Source: Isoetes taiwanensis
Lineage: Eukaryota > Streptophyta > Lycopodiopsida > Isoetales > Isoetaceae
Assembly (NCBI GenBank): GCA_021234155.1
Contig: JAJEKV010000013.1
Location: 14,735,877 to 14,799,876, forward strand
Length of the DNA: 64,000 bases
Direction of reading: 5' to 3'
The notes below the pieces were generated by a model. It saw only the letters and a program-made list of their open reading frames with translations, was not told the origin of the DNA and ran no database searches. A program made the translations under genes and the position numbers. Shown here piece after piece: positions 36,803 to 48,470 of the stretch. Position 1 is the stretch's first letter; each line of letters begins with the position of its first letter.

Positions 36803-37114
36803 TTACATAAGTCCAAATCCGATCCTAGGGAGAACATCAAACTTAACAACATAATTATAAAAAAAATCCATGACATTCAAGAGCGTTCTGAAGCCAAGGA
36901 AAGTCGGAGAACCGAGCCAAGCAAGGCTAGGGGTCTGCAGCTTTGGTTGTGGAAAATGTGCGGTGCCGAATCCCTCCGATCTTTCCAAAACCACCGGATC
37001 TAAACCATGGCCAAGCAGATGCTTACAGGCGCACAGGCCACTCATTCCTGCTCCGATGATGCAAAGTTTTTTGGCCCCTGACCGGATAACTGGCAGGGCA
37101 GATAAATCACGCAC
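36803..37114 (-). pseudogene. Flavin-containing monooxygenase N-terminal fragment
   Basis: The frame begins without an ATG (a TAG precedes it) and reads KKLCIIGAGMSGLCACKHLL, the FAD-binding Rossmann motif GxGxxG with its helix, then LDPVVLERSEGFG. The usual GGVWR segment is missing. KLQTPSLAW follows, corresponding to the LQTP block of plant FMOs. The next family motif, FSDFPWL, is present only one frame over, so a frameshift lies near 36910. NYVVKFDVLPRI completes the first-exon region. The deletion, frameshift and absent start make it a pseudogene. Plant FMOs of this type oxidise N or S atoms (YUCCA, FMO1, FMO-GS families); the subfamily is not decidable. Confidence 0.7.
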
Positions 37115-37175
37115 CTAATCATAACGCACGAGACCGCCAGTTTACATGCAACAATGGGTTTGGAGCAGTCACCAG

Positions 37176-37213
37176 CATATCCTAGGTATATTCCAGCATA
37201 TACCTAGGATATG
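37176..37213. repeat. Perfect 15-bp inverted repeat
   Basis: CATATCCTAGGTATA (37176-37190) and its exact inverse (37199-37213) around an 8-base spacer. The core CCTAGG recurs in both arms. Confidence 0.85.
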
Positions 37214-37219
37214 CCACAT

Positions 37220-37815
37220 ACCCACATAAACAAGGATTTGCCCCCCTAGGGAAACACAAAAAACTGTAAAAGAACTTTTGTTGAAATTACTCCCAAAGTA
37301 CATATGCTCTAAATCATGCGAAATTAATACTACTATAGCATGCACGTAATTTCAACAAAAAATAAGGATCGATTCAAGGCTCAACAGACTATTACACGAA
37401 GGGCATTATTTAATATACATATTTATGGGTTTGTAGTTGTTTCTTGAGCCATAGATAGTGATCCTCATTTGCGGGTTATGTTTCCATAAATTAAGGTATT
37501 TATTATATAAGGAATCGAGGTATGCTATATAAGGAAAGCAAGGGGATATATAGTTCATGTAAATATGTTTTCATCGTGCACACATTCGCTAGTATGCAGG
37601 GTTCGAAATTGGAGGGGGGGGGGGAGGGGGTTCACACTTGAAAAATCTGGCAATTCTAAAAAAAATCGATAACAAAAAAATATTTGCAGCATTTTTTCAG
37701 GCCATTTCTATAAAATTTTCTAGGGATTTTCGATAAACTATGCTATAGGTTCGTGCATTTCCAGTAGTCTTAAATCTAAGCAGACATTTTTACTAGTTAC
37801 GGTCAATTCTCAATT
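37220..37815. other. No gene recognised
   Basis: AT-rich, with a G run at about 37612-37630. No coding evidence. Confidence 0.4.
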
Positions 37816-37819
37816 ACTA

Positions 37820-37866
37820 AAGGAAGGAAGGAAGGAAGGAAGGAAGGAAGGAAGGAAGGAAGGAAG
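37820..37866 (+). repeat. (GGAA)n tetranucleotide repeat
   Basis: About 12 units of GGAA/AAGG. On the minus strand it is a TTCC tail directly attached to a LINE 3' end. Confidence 0.95.
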
Positions 37867-38010
37867 TTTATTTTAACGTCCACGGAGACCAAAGGCCTAT
37901 GAGACGGTACATGCAGAGAACAGGCAAAAAAGCCAAAAACCCCAACACCAAAAACAAACAATGTAGGACGGCTGGGCCCAATCCAACCGTCTCATCCAAT
38001 GAATAGGTGA
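37867..38010 (-). mobile_element. LINE 3' end fragment with TTCC tail
   Basis: Minus strand: a T/G-rich stretch (GTTTTTGGTGTTGGGG), then ACCGTCTCATAGGCCTTTGG, then TCTCCGTGGACGTTAAAATA and the TTCC tail. GTCTCATAG.CC...GGTCT...GACGT matches the hairpin of the plus-strand LINEs at 13029, 28831 and 30091, so this is a related family. The upstream border is approximate. Confidence 0.6.
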
Positions 38011-38192
38011 CACGGGTCACCATTTCTAAGTTTGAAAAATCGTGCAACATCTTACTCTGCATTCCGCCGCTTCTTACTCTGCTTTCTGACTTTTTACTCC
38101 ACTTTCTGACTATTTTTACCTGCTTTTCTGAGATTTCCATCTGCAAAACGTGGCACGCCTGGATTGGCCCTAGCCGCCCTTTACGTTATGCC

Positions 38193-38310
38193 AAAGTCCC
38201 TCCGGGCTTGCGGAGGGGAAACCTTGCCGACCTACTCGGAGGGTCAACCCAGCCTCCCTGCTCTGCGGGTCGGCAGGGTTTCCCCTTCGGAATCAAGCCC
38301 GAGGGACTTT
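38193..38310. repeat. GC-rich foldback with ~40-bp arms
   Basis: The left arm begins AAAGTCCCTCCGGGCTTG and includes GGGGAAACCTTGCCGACC (38193-38233). The right arm (38267-38310) is its inverse with one 3-4 base insertion and a few mismatches. The spacer of about 33 bp is also GC-rich. No coding motif. It could be a foldback MITE or the source of a structured RNA. Confidence 0.75.
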
Positions 38311-38967
38311 CCCTTATGCGACCCTGCTAGTAGTATGTCTATATATGTTGTGAGCAATAATCTATTTGGCAATAGGCAATGGTTGATAACGTCTCGCTTT
38401 ATCAGCCGCCCAGTATACGATGTAGAAATGTTCCCATCCGGCTAAGATTAAATGAAGGAGCGTTTAGGTATCTCCGTTCCTTTTTCTTTTTGTTTCTAGT
38501 TCGGCGGAATGCCTTCGTTTCTTGTACCAGCGGGATTCGGCAATTGTAGTACATCTGCTCCTTTTCCTGGTAATCGATTTTTGTGGCAAAATTTGATCAA
38601 TTTGTATCTTTTCTGAAAATGACGAAGTTCAAAGGCAAAGGCAGAGTTTTAGGCTCATATTCATCTTTTGCCATAGAAAATCAAGTCCGGTACAGGACAG
38701 GTTGCATGGTCTCTAGTAATTGTTGCAGGATCCAGATTTTTTAGCTCTTCTTTTGGATGCCCAAGATTTGTGGCATATAGACTCCTTTTGGTGATATTAT
38801 CCTGGTATCTGGGTCTTGAGTGTCACTTGAAGAGCTTGAAAACTGAAGATTTATTAGATGCAGAAGCATTTCTAAAAAAAAAAAATTCAAGGGTGCTGCT
38901 GTTTATTGTTGCTCAATTGTTTTCATTTCAAGCTGTAATTGTGGCTCATTACGTGTTCTCCATAGGC

Positions 38968-39954
38968 ATGGATGTCCCCCAGGAAAGCCCCGAAGAAATG
39001 GTGGCACAGGTAACTGGGTATGAAGCCATAACCATGCATGATAAGCGGAAGCCGACAAGAATGCCCCGCTTTATCAATGGAGATGGGAGCAAAAAGGAAG
39101 AATGGAGCAACAGTGCTGTTTTCTGCTTGCTAGATATCTATGCAGACAAGTATTCTTCCCTTCGCAGGGGCAGCCTAAGTGGCCGGGATTGGGATGAGGT
39201 TGCTGCATATGTGAATTCGCAATGCAAGGAATTGCAAGGGGCAAAAACTAGTGACCAGTGCAAATACAAGATTGAAAACATGAAGAGACGATATAAAACA
39301 GAGCAGACAAAAAAGATTGCCAATGCATCAGTTAAAATATTGTGGCCTTATTTTTCCAAAATGGAACAAATTCTTGGTTTTCCTTCAAGGCAAACAGGAA
39401 TTCCTGGAGGTGTGGATGCTGGTAGCTTTCTGCAAGTGAATGAGCAATCAGCGCATGAAGGCCTTTCTATATTAGAGTGTCGTGCAACGCATGAGATGGC
39501 TGAAGAAAGTCAGGCTGAGAGTGAGGCACCCAAGTTAAAACGTCCATTTGCAGCAATAGACAGTGACCAAGATCAAGAGGATCCCTTAGCTGACCCAACT
39601 TCATGCATGAAGGATGGAAGAGCTGATCTGAGGCAAGGTTTTCCTCCACGGGGTAGCTTTTCTAATAACATTCCTGGATCTGGATTACGTGGTAGATTGA
39701 GTTCTAAGCAGCAAAAAGCATCAGCTTCAGATGTTGGGAGGGATGTGGCTAACAGCATACGGGGCTTTGCGGATGTCATGCTTAGAATTGAACAAGCAAA
39801 AATGGATCTGATGAGAGAATTGGAGCGTCAGCGGGCTGAGACAGAACTCAAGCGTACCGAAATGCTTTTGAATTCACAAATGGAGATTGTGAGGATGTTG
39901 TCTAAGAGGTGGAAGAAAGGCTCAGACCTTGGTGGCCACACGGATTCTGATTGA
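38968..39954 (+). CDS. Trihelix transcription factor, SIP1/ASIL type
   Basis: Intact frame of 328 codons ending TGA at 39952. I chose the ATG at 38968, which starts MDVPQESPEEMV and lies just after an acceptor-like TTCTCCATAG. The frame is open further upstream (to 38770), but that part looks like intron or 5' leader. The trihelix (MYB-like) DNA-binding domain spans about residues 45-120: EEWSNSAVFCLLDIYADKYS, then LSGRDWDEVAAYVN and TSDQCKYKIENMKRRYK, with the spaced Trp residues and the basic third helix. The middle is acidic (DSDQDQEDPL). The C-terminus has the long helical coiled coil typical of the clade, with RIEQAKMDLMRELERQRAET and ELKRTEMLLNSQMEI. In plants this clade acts in the nucleus, often as repressors of embryonic or maturation genes. 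Confidence 0.85.
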   Translation: MDVPQESPEEMVAQVTGYEAITMHDKRKPTRMPRFINGDGSKKEEWSNSAVFCLLDIYADKYSSLRRGSLSGRDWDEVAAYVNSQCKELQGAKTSDQCKYKIENMKRRYKTEQTKKIANASVKILWPYFSKMEQILGFPSRQTGIPGGVDAGSFLQVNEQSAHEGLSILECRATHEMAEESQAESEAPKLKRPFAAIDSDQDQEDPLADPTSCMKDGRADLRQGFPPRGSFSNNIPGSGLRGRLSSKQQKASASDVGRDVANSIRGFADVMLRIEQAKMDLMRELERQRAETELKRTEMLLNSQMEIVRMLSKRWKKGSDLGGHTDSD

Positions 39955-40034
39955 TATCTGTAAAGGTCTGTCACTTTTTATCCTTTTTGCCTTTTCACGT
40001 TTTGAATATTATTGTACATTCATGTTGCTGCTTC

Positions 40035-40040
40035 AATAAA
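40035..40040 (+). terminator. Polyadenylation signal AATAAA
   Basis: A canonical AATAAA about 80 bp after the stop codon of the trihelix gene, in T-rich DNA. It is a plausible 3' processing signal for that gene. Confidence 0.5.
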
Positions 40041-40504
40041 ATGGCAATTGTAATCACTAAATGGCCCAATATTGCTTGCTTGTATTAATCTCGTGATCTT
40101 TGAAGGTTATTAAGTCATTCAATTCTGGTATGTCATGCTAAAATGTACTTTTCCTGCCATTTTGCATCTAATGAAGCGCCATTACCGGGTTATCATATAT
40201 GCTTCTCTTAGTTGCAACCATAGTCCTTTAGAAGACTAGGATCATACATCGTGGTCCATTGATATGATCTTTGTCCTGCTTTCAAATATGTCGGGAATGC
40301 TATTTTTTGAAATCTTGAAATCAACAGCTAATCGACAATCATCAGAGCAGCGTACAATGCCAATTATTTTTATCATTTACCTTTTTGGCATCTATAAGAA
40401 GGGGATGAGGTGCCCCCATCATGATATTAGATTTTCTTAGACTCGTATAAGACTTTGGTTGTAGTTTAGAAACTTTAATCCTTGTATGTTTAATTTCTGA
40501 GCAG

Positions 40505-40690
40505 GGATGTTACTGGCAGCTGTAGATCCTTTGAAGGTATGGATCGAGATTTTACCAACTCAGGTGTTGGTGCAATGCGCGACGAAATTATTTATAGGAT
40601 GGCCAAAGAGGAGAAAATGTCTGTTGAAAGATTATTTTGCTGGGGATTCTGAGTTTATTGACATGAATGCCAATATCACAAAACCTTGTG
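40505..40690 (+). other. Possible exon downstream of the trihelix gene
   Basis: After an acceptor-like TTTCTGAGCAG a frame reads RDVTGSCRSFEGMDRDFTNS then GAMRDEIIYRMAKEEKMSVE, ending at a stop. It looks protein-like, but I know no family and no donor follows. It could be an alternative exon or a remnant of another gene. Confidence 0.3.
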
Positions 40691-40799
40691 CAGTTATTAC
40701 AGAGTTACTCACATGTGGCATGCGCAATGGAGTAGCATTCTATCTATCCTACTTTCAAAGTTCCAATTAATCGGTAATACAGAATTGAATTAAACCAAC

Positions 40800-41385
40800 A
40801 GGTGGTTTTTCACAATTTCAAGATTTTGATTTTGTGATCCCCAAAAAATAAATACTTTATGCTCTTGGACAAACGCAATGTACAGGGAATCAACTGTCCA
40901 GGTCATAATGATTAAGCTCAGTGCCGTAAAGACTTACCAGCTTTGGATGAGGTAGTCTTCAGGTTTAAAGTACAAAGCGCAAAACTTGTATGATTTTTTT
41001 TTTCTTTTGTTCACCATGTGCACCAGCAATCTCTCTGATAAACAGATAACTTATGTCAAAACAGTCTGATAAACCACATGGTTGGAATTTATTTGCTGTG
41101 TTGCTAAATTCCTCCCCTCAACGTTGGCAGCCTTAAGATGTATTGCCAAGGAATAAGAAAGTGGGGAGTACCTTGTGGTATGTACCTGTTATTCTGCTTC
41201 TTGAATGTCAAAGCATCATTCACATAGTAGGAAATTCAAGCAATGCATGCACTGCTTATAGGATGCAAAAATTGATGATACGTTGGAAGTAGCAGGCCAC
41301 CCATTTTGAAATCCAATTTATCTTCCCATCTGCCAATTAAAGAATAGATACAAGGCCCACATGACTGCATACAGAAAGAAACAGA
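40800..41385. other. No gene recognised
   Basis: AT-rich DNA between the possible exon and the PPR remnant; nothing identifiable. Confidence 0.4.
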
Positions 41386-41389
41386 TACA

Positions 41390-42490
41390 AAAGAAATAAC
41401 AGATACAAAGTTCACTGCCTAGATTAAACCCACTTTGGTGCATTACGGGAAGGATACCAATGGCTTCCATACTAGCTCCATGCTGGGCATATCCGGCAAT
41501 TACTATGTTACCACATTTGATATCAACAGTGGCACTTCCAACATTAATATCATTTCTGTAACTATTGTTTAGAATATATGACTGAATTCTTTTTCCATCT
41601 TCCAAAGCTGCAAATTTCGTGCAAGCACCAAAAGCGGCCAAAAGAGTGACCTCATTTGGTTTAATTTTCCTTCACCACACATTGTCCAAAATAGCTTCAC
41701 AGCTTCTTTTACATTATGGATATCCTGCAATCACTACACTCCATGGGACCACATCCAGCAACCACATCCTGTCAAAGACATAAGAAGCATCCTTTATTTT
41801 ACCACATTCAAAAGCACTGCCCACAAAGATGTCTTTGTCTACTCCAACTTCTGCGGCAGGAGAGTGAAGATATTTTCCCTTTTCAAGTGATGATGTCCTG
41901 GCACAGGCAGTTAGACAACCAATGAAGGTCACCTTGTCTGGTTTCATATGCTCCTCCTGGAATTTCTTGAAAAGCCAAAGTGCTCCTTCATCATCATCAT
42001 GTAGGCTAGAACATGTCCAGAACTAAATGTTGCAACATTTCTCCCTGGGCTTCTCTTAAAAATTTAAGAAGTTGCTTCTAGATTTCCACGTTTGGCATAC
42101 ATGTCAATGAACGAGCACTCCACGAGATTATTTAAGCACTTGGATGAAACTATACATCCATGTACCTCATAATCCAGAGCCGACATTTTTGCTAGATGCC
42201 TCAAGGATGCTAAAAAAGGTGACCACATCTGGCATTATATGCTCCTGCTGCATCTACATCAGAATTTGAAAGCCCTTCTTTCCACCCTGCAACCATCTTT
42301 CAATGTTCCACATTTGATGTAAAGATCAATAAGTTTTCTAGCAATAAATACATCCCAACTTCATATTGTGTCTACACTATACATACATGCCCACTGCATT
42401 AGCCAAAATAGGTTTAAAGTCCCTTCCACACATCCACCGTTGGCATTTTCAACCATTATTATGGTCCATGTAAAAATGTTTCTTTCAGGA
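41390..42490 (-). pseudogene. PPR (pentatricopeptide repeat) protein pseudogene
   Basis: Minus strand, N-terminus at high coordinates. Recognisable repeats include SWDVFIARKLIDLYIKCGTL, PDVVTFFSILEAS, FIDMYAKRGNLEA, then MKPDKVTFIGCLTACARTSS with LEKGKYLHSPAAEVGVDKDI and IKDASYVFDRM, and last FAALEDGKRIQSYILNNSYR with NIVIAGYAQHGASMEAI. These follow the P-L-S alternation of plant organellar RNA-editing PPRs (IDMYAKCG, VVIAGYAQHG). Several frames are needed, parts of repeats are missing, and stops occur throughout. No DYW domain is seen. In life these proteins bind organelle RNA. Confidence 0.75.
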
Positions 42491-42499
42491 ATGGCATGG

Positions 42500-45400
42500 T
42501 TTGAGATAGAAAGAATGCTGAACTGAAACAAGTTGTTAGAGAGAATGCACTAGCAAACTTGTGTCCGGCATTGCCGGGTTAATATGCTGGCATGTGTCTT
42601 TACTTGGCCTTTAACGTCCATATGTGCAACTTCCTACCGCAACATAACCGACTGGCAAGAATATACATTATCTTGTTTTGCAATTATTTTGTCTTGGCAT
42701 TGTCTAATGACAATATCATCATGTCGTTATTAAAAACTTGGCATATTGAAAAACATAAACTGCTTTAAATTCTATCAAGGCAAGGAACTGAAATTAACCA
42801 TGTGCAATTTTTGTCTTGGCATTGTCTAATGGACTGCTCTTATAATTATTTTTGTTATTGAAATTGCCTAATGACAATATCATCAATGTATTAAGTTTGT
42901 GTTTAAAGGATAGATTTCAGTAGATAGATACATAGAGAAAACAATTCTTTATAACATGTGTTGGAGGGGGGGAGGTGGGGGATTAAATTGACCTCTAAAG
43001 ACTCTATGTCCATGTGGTTTTAAGAAGTCACATGGTTTCGTTTAGTATTCTTTGCTCTTTTGTTAAAGTTTCATATATTTAGAAAATTCATAGATTGAGT
43101 CAAAATAGAAGTGATACACAATTAAGGTGATGCTACAAAAACATGTCTCTGGATGAGTTTTGATATATCCTGATACATTTGTTCTTTATATCAAGATAAT
43201 GCAACATTTGAAAGGCTCTAGAAGATTAACATTTTGATAATCAAATTATTTAGCTTGTGTGGATCTCTCAAGTGGTGTGCCTGCAATGCGATAAATCCTA
43301 AACCCTGATGCTCGTAGCTCATTGCTCATACAAAGACAAACTTTATATGCATAAGTTCAACCATATTACAAATTTGCCAATAAAAAACCTGACTAACTTG
43401 CCCCAATATTGTGATTTACTTCCAAAATATTCAATAGTACACATGTGCCTCTTTATTAAGCATCATTTAAATATTGATGGCTACATTTGATCTCAAGCTA
43501 ATAACTTGCATCGTTGGATAGCTAAATGCTTTTATAAAAACAACTTTACTTATGCGTAGCAACACCAGGCACATCTACAAACATTTCGAATTGCAAAGAA
43601 ATAATCTAGTTGTTAATTGGGTTATAATGACATAATTCCTAGTGAAAGTAATTTCCACTTTCTCAAGAAAACTCCATTTCAATGCTCGGGAAAATTTTAT
43701 ATTCTCCAAAAGTGATTACTATTGTAGGCAGAGTTAGACATGTGGCATAGTTACAGATGTATGTGGAAGTAGGTGTAAAGAAACTAATATATATTTGAAA
43801 TCATTGGACAACACCAATGATTTGTACCTGTGTCTTTTCATAGACACCTTTTTGTACAACAACAATCTTCTTAAGGATGTTCTTATTAGCTTGGAATTCT
43901 CTAAGCAATATAAGGATTCCAGTACATAATAACCTGGTTTAGGTAGTAAACTATACAAAACCATCTCTATTGGAAGCAACATGTGCCAATTTGAAAGGAT
44001 GGTAATGATTCCTTGATGGATTTGAACCATCAATATTGTCCCATTATTACTCTCTTCTTTTATTACAGTTCCTTGTAGTGCCTGGTTCATCATTGAACAC
44101 CATATCAGCAGATTGGATCAACAACATGAATTAAGTTCATGGCAAGTTTGGAATGATAAAATACAAATGGAAGACTTGCTTAAGTGCAGCGTAGAACAAT
44201 GACCAAAATGAGCAATCAAAGGATGAAGGCGCAGTTACATGAATGCTAGAGACTGTACTGTCAAATGATGAAAAGGGGCAACCCAATAAAGCTGTTGACA
44301 GCATATGAAGGAAGCATGCGATACTGGTACAATAACCACACTGGACAAAATACAAAAGGAAGCATAATCAATAACCATGTAACTACGTTGGTAAAAAATA
44401 GAAGGAAAATCGAACATAGAAATTTTTGCAGTAATCTGTTCCTACAAAGAAAATATGAAAAGAAAGAGGGAACTCATATCAAAGCTCAAGATGTGCCCAT
44501 TCAAAGTAGTATAATTAAAAGAAATGGAAAAATCGTAACGAAATCACAGATCTGCAGTTAGACACCACTTGTATTTCAAAGCAAAATCAGAGAAAAATGT
44601 CAAAAGAAAGAACAAGAAACTGTTTTCCATTACCTTATATGGTTGCTTCATTGTTTCTCTATGGCTAAGAAACATGGTAGAGCAAATCAGTCTGCTTTTG
44701 TGTCATAAATTCTAAATCCTCCATGAATTTATTGTTACTCATTGTTATTTGATCTGTTTTCAATATATGGATTTTTTTTGAAACATAAGTGTAGAACTAA
44801 AAAAGCAATTTTACTTCCTAAATACCTCGCATAGAGAAAGTGAAACTTGAAAGCTTGATACACGTGAATCCATCTCAAGTAAGAGCTGTGAATTAGTTTG
44901 GCCCATACGCATGGAACAAACAAGCATGCAAATAGCTTAAAAACACATACAAAAGAAAATCTTAAACCTTACCAATTAAAAATTGTGATTTTGCAACTGA
45001 AGTTGAAGCAACCCAAATGGCTTGCCTCCATTTTTCTCATAGGATTCCGAGAAAGTAAACACGTACAAAGGATAGATTTACCAAAAACTTTATCTTGCAA
45101 GAAATCTGCATAAAAAATCGCCACTCTACAACTGTGACATTGTGGTGTTTGCTTTTGGAAATATTCTAAAGCAAGATGATCTCCTACAAATGCAATAATT
45201 GCTACAATTTTCCTCCTTGTCCAGCATTGCCATACGCTGAAATAAATGCAGTCCATGTCAATAAACTTGGCTGTGGATATTTCCAAATGCTTGATTGACT
45301 TCAATCAAGCATAAAACATTAATAGTTCCTCTAAATAAGAAGAAACCAAAATTATTAAACTCACAGTGGTTAACATGCAGGATCTTGTAGTATAAGGTTC

Positions 45401-46250
45401 AGCTTTGGCATTATTGAGAACATATTATTCTCCTACTCCAGAAAATGAAAAATTAATAAATAAGAGAGATGTTTCACAAAAAGCCAACCGTATGTACTCG
45501 TTGTCCATATAAAAATAGAAGAAAAGAAATGCACACTAAATATAATGCTTGTAACTCTTCGCCAATTATCAAATATTATTTTTGCTTAATGCAAAGCAAT
45601 CCGGCACTCTAAAGCCAGTTACATCCTTCCAGTTGAGATCATCGCAATAAAACCTAGATGGATATAAACAATCAACCCAACAAGATATATTTGGTACGGG
45701 CATTAACTGTATGCATAAATAATGCAAGAATATAAGGAATATATTTTCACTCTTGACATTTATATGGGATCAAGGAATACCTTCCCTTGAACTTAGCATG
45801 TAAAAATATTGCCGCTTGAAGTCATTGGCATAACCTTTTTGAAGCACAATTTTGGGATTGAATTTCAACCTCAATGTTTCTGGAAATTTACAGTTTGGAT
45901 GGATAAACTAAGAATATCCATTGGACAACAAGATAAAGCAATTAAACTCTGTGTAAAGCATTGTTATTGTATAAGTGCCAAGTCAAATGATAATAATGAA
46001 CTTATGCGTAACAGGTTTATCAGCCATCAGATCCTTATTGTTTTCTAAATAATGCAAATATGCACGAAGGAGCAATATCTATGTACCTAATCAAGATTAC
46101 GATACTTAGAAACTAGTGTGTGTGCCCATTTTACTCCAATGCCACGTACTGAAGGAAGAAAGTCACACTAGATAAAACACACATATCTATGAAATGAGTA
46201 TTCAAACAGACTAAAGCTTAAATATAACATGGGAGTATAAGAAATATAAT
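42500..46250. other. No gene recognised
   Basis: AT-rich DNA with many short frames. A pair of similar stretches containing TTTTGTCTTGGCATTGTCTAATG occurs near 42680-42710 and 42810-42835. Possible coding on the minus strand at 44969-45304 (CRVAIFYADFLQDKVFGKSI) lacks any known motif. I see nothing I can name. Confidence 0.4.
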
Positions 46251-46261
46251 AAAAAATAAAA

Positions 46262-46441
46262 GGGAAAAACTACAAAATACCCCTAACTTTTTGCAAAATT
46301 CACAGTATACCCCTAACTTTCTAAAAATTCACAAAATGCCCCTAAAATACCTTTAGGTTAGGGGCATTTCATGAATTTTCTAAAAGTTAGGGGTATGTTG
46401 TGAATTTTGTAAAAAGTTAGGGGTATATTGTAGTTTTTCCC
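46262..46441. mobile_element. 180-bp MITE, almost all inverted repeat
   Basis: The ends are GGGAAAAACTACAA and its inverse. The arms of about 85 bp pair nearly to the centre. Each arm holds three repeats of a TACCCCTAACTTT-type unit separated by AAAATTCACA, so the element is built from a short internal tandem repeat as well. No target duplication is obvious and no coding capacity exists. Confidence 0.85.
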
Positions 46442-46639
46442 CGGTAAAGAAAATGTTGGGAACAATTACCAAATGTTGACAACTTTAAAAGACCAGGCAG
46501 AAATATAAGAATATCTAAACAAAATCAGCGCACACAATGAAGCAGGTCCTAAACTAATTAAGAGAATTCTGGAACATGCATTTCTTACAAAACAAAACAG
46601 AAAAAAAGGAACATTTATCCGCTCCTATGTGGGCAGCAT

Positions 46640-48470
46640 CTCGAAAAGCATCTTTTGGCAGTAGTCAGAAGGACGTTGATCAACTGGCCAGTCTACTGCT
46701 ATGGTGCGGGAAGTTGTTGAATTTTCGCTAGCTCCTTTGTGAACATCTGCGCATCGACTATGTGTCATCGTAATTCAAGCGCAGTTGAGGCATGGAAAGG
46801 GTTGCAGGACATGGGATAATAATAGACTGCCAAGCTATCTGCAAGAAGGGTGGTTGATGGTCTGAATCCACCTCTTTATCTCTATTGCATGTACCAACGC
46901 AAAGGTGAGCGGCAAGATGCTGATCATCTTCAGCCACTACCACATAGTCCATGACAATGGAGCAGCTCCCATAGTTGTTATGCCAATAGCTGTAGCTGGA
47001 GGAGGATGGCACTGTCTTAGACCTTTGCAGATAACCAAGTCAAAGATGCTCCCACATCCGAAGCAATTGCCTGCCATAGCGCATGAGTGCGTGTGCTCTA
47101 TCATCCGATGCGCGTGGCCAAGAAGTCTCTGTCGAGCGAAGTTGTACATCCTCAACCAAGGGGGTCAAACTTCCTTGGATGTTCTATGCCAGTGCATGCA
47201 TTGAAGTCTCCGAATAACATCACATGTCCCAATGTCTATGTTGTCATATGTGATCATATAAATCATCATATGAATCTAGCCTATCCACATCTGAATGGTG
47301 ATGATAGAAGCTAGAATCTGCATGCGGGAAGTAGCATGCTGCCACAAAAGGGTTTGCCACTGCAATTCTGCACTCGTATCCACAGGTACGATTATGTATG
47401 TACGTCTTGTGTAGGGAGATTGATTGTGCCAAGGATGTTTGATAGTAGTAGGCCATACCCCCACGTCCCCACTTGCCTGCATGCTCATTAAACAATGGAT
47501 AGTATTGGTAGCTTGATAGATCCAATAGCCTATGCCCAGCATGTTCCTAGGTTCCAATAAGGAAGAGGAAATCCATATCCTTGGCAATGGAGTTCAAACT
47601 ATCTTCTTTCTACCAAGGAAAGCCCTATAGTTCCAAGAGACCATATGCAAGCACAATGCCTATTTGGAAGTGGCAAATGTAAAGCTCCATGGAGTTGCAG
47701 GAGGAGCAAGGAGGGTAGCATTCCGAGGCAGTGTGGGAGCAGCAGGAGTAGCGATGGCAGTAGTAGCATGCCGAGGGGTGACAGTAGGAACTGGTGAAGC
47801 AGGAGTGGCAGCAGCGATAGTGGTAGCGGTAATAGCTATTGGGGCAGCTGCAGAAGTAGCAACAGCTCTATTAGCAGCACCCCAAAAGGTTGCAACATGT
47901 CTATGCACCACGTTCGCGAGTTTAGGGTTAGGCGGTCAAAAAACTCACATCTTGACTTGGACCAGTGGGGTGGTGCCACCAATGCGGGAAATATCCTTAA
48001 CGTGGGCTAGCTCTCGTTTACGGAATTTAAGTTGTAGCAGCGTGGTCATGATCGACCAAGTGATCGATATACATCAAGGTGCCTTTCAACTTCACACCGT
48101 AATGCAATATGTCATCTCTCATCAGTGCGTCTGCTATTGTGCATTTTACACTGCGTGGGCAATTGAGGTGTTGAACACCAAGACAGGTTGCCCTAGGAAT
48201 ATGTACGGGAGCACGAAACTTCACGTGGGAGAGGACCAGGATGGAGCCCCGCAATGAGGTTCTCCCCTACCTCTTTGAGGAGGCCGCGGACCACCACATT
48301 GCGGCCTTTGTGCCTCTGCTCTTGTTGCTCTCTAAGCAACGGTGCAATGTCTGTCATGACGGTGGGTGATGTCTGTCGTCTGTGCTGTTGCACTGGGGGG
48401 GTGAGGCAAGAGGGGTTGTCGAGGCGAGACAACATTCGCCCATCTGAGCAAATGCAAAGCATGCATCTCA
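46640..48470 (-). mobile_element. LINE remnant with ORF1-like region and endonuclease
   Basis: Minus strand. The endonuclease (about 47590-47130) shows YYPLFNEHAGKWGRGGMAYY, FVAACYFPHADSSFY and the active-site motif VMLFGDFNACTG. It corresponds block by block to the endonuclease of LINE copy 2 (GYGGIACYI, FFAGCYFPP, IVLMGDLNGR) but is well diverged. Upstream (about 48470-47660) frames contain HVKFRAPVHIPRATCLGVQH and an Ala/Thr/Pro-rich low-complexity stretch, as in LINE ORF1 products. Many stops and shifts are present and no RT was found. The downstream end near 46640 is approximate. Confidence 0.6.

Noticed and set aside
38770-38967. Upstream 66 codons as the N-terminus of the trihelix protein
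   Set aside because: The stretch is hydrophobic, ends in an acceptor-like TTCTCCATAG, and does not fit a nuclear factor; the ATG at 38968 is preferred, though not proven.
47664-48257. 197-codon Ala/Val-rich frame on the plus strand
   Set aside because: It lies opposite the LINE ORF1-like region, and its composition comes from the low-complexity Ala/Thr/Pro stretch on the minus strand.
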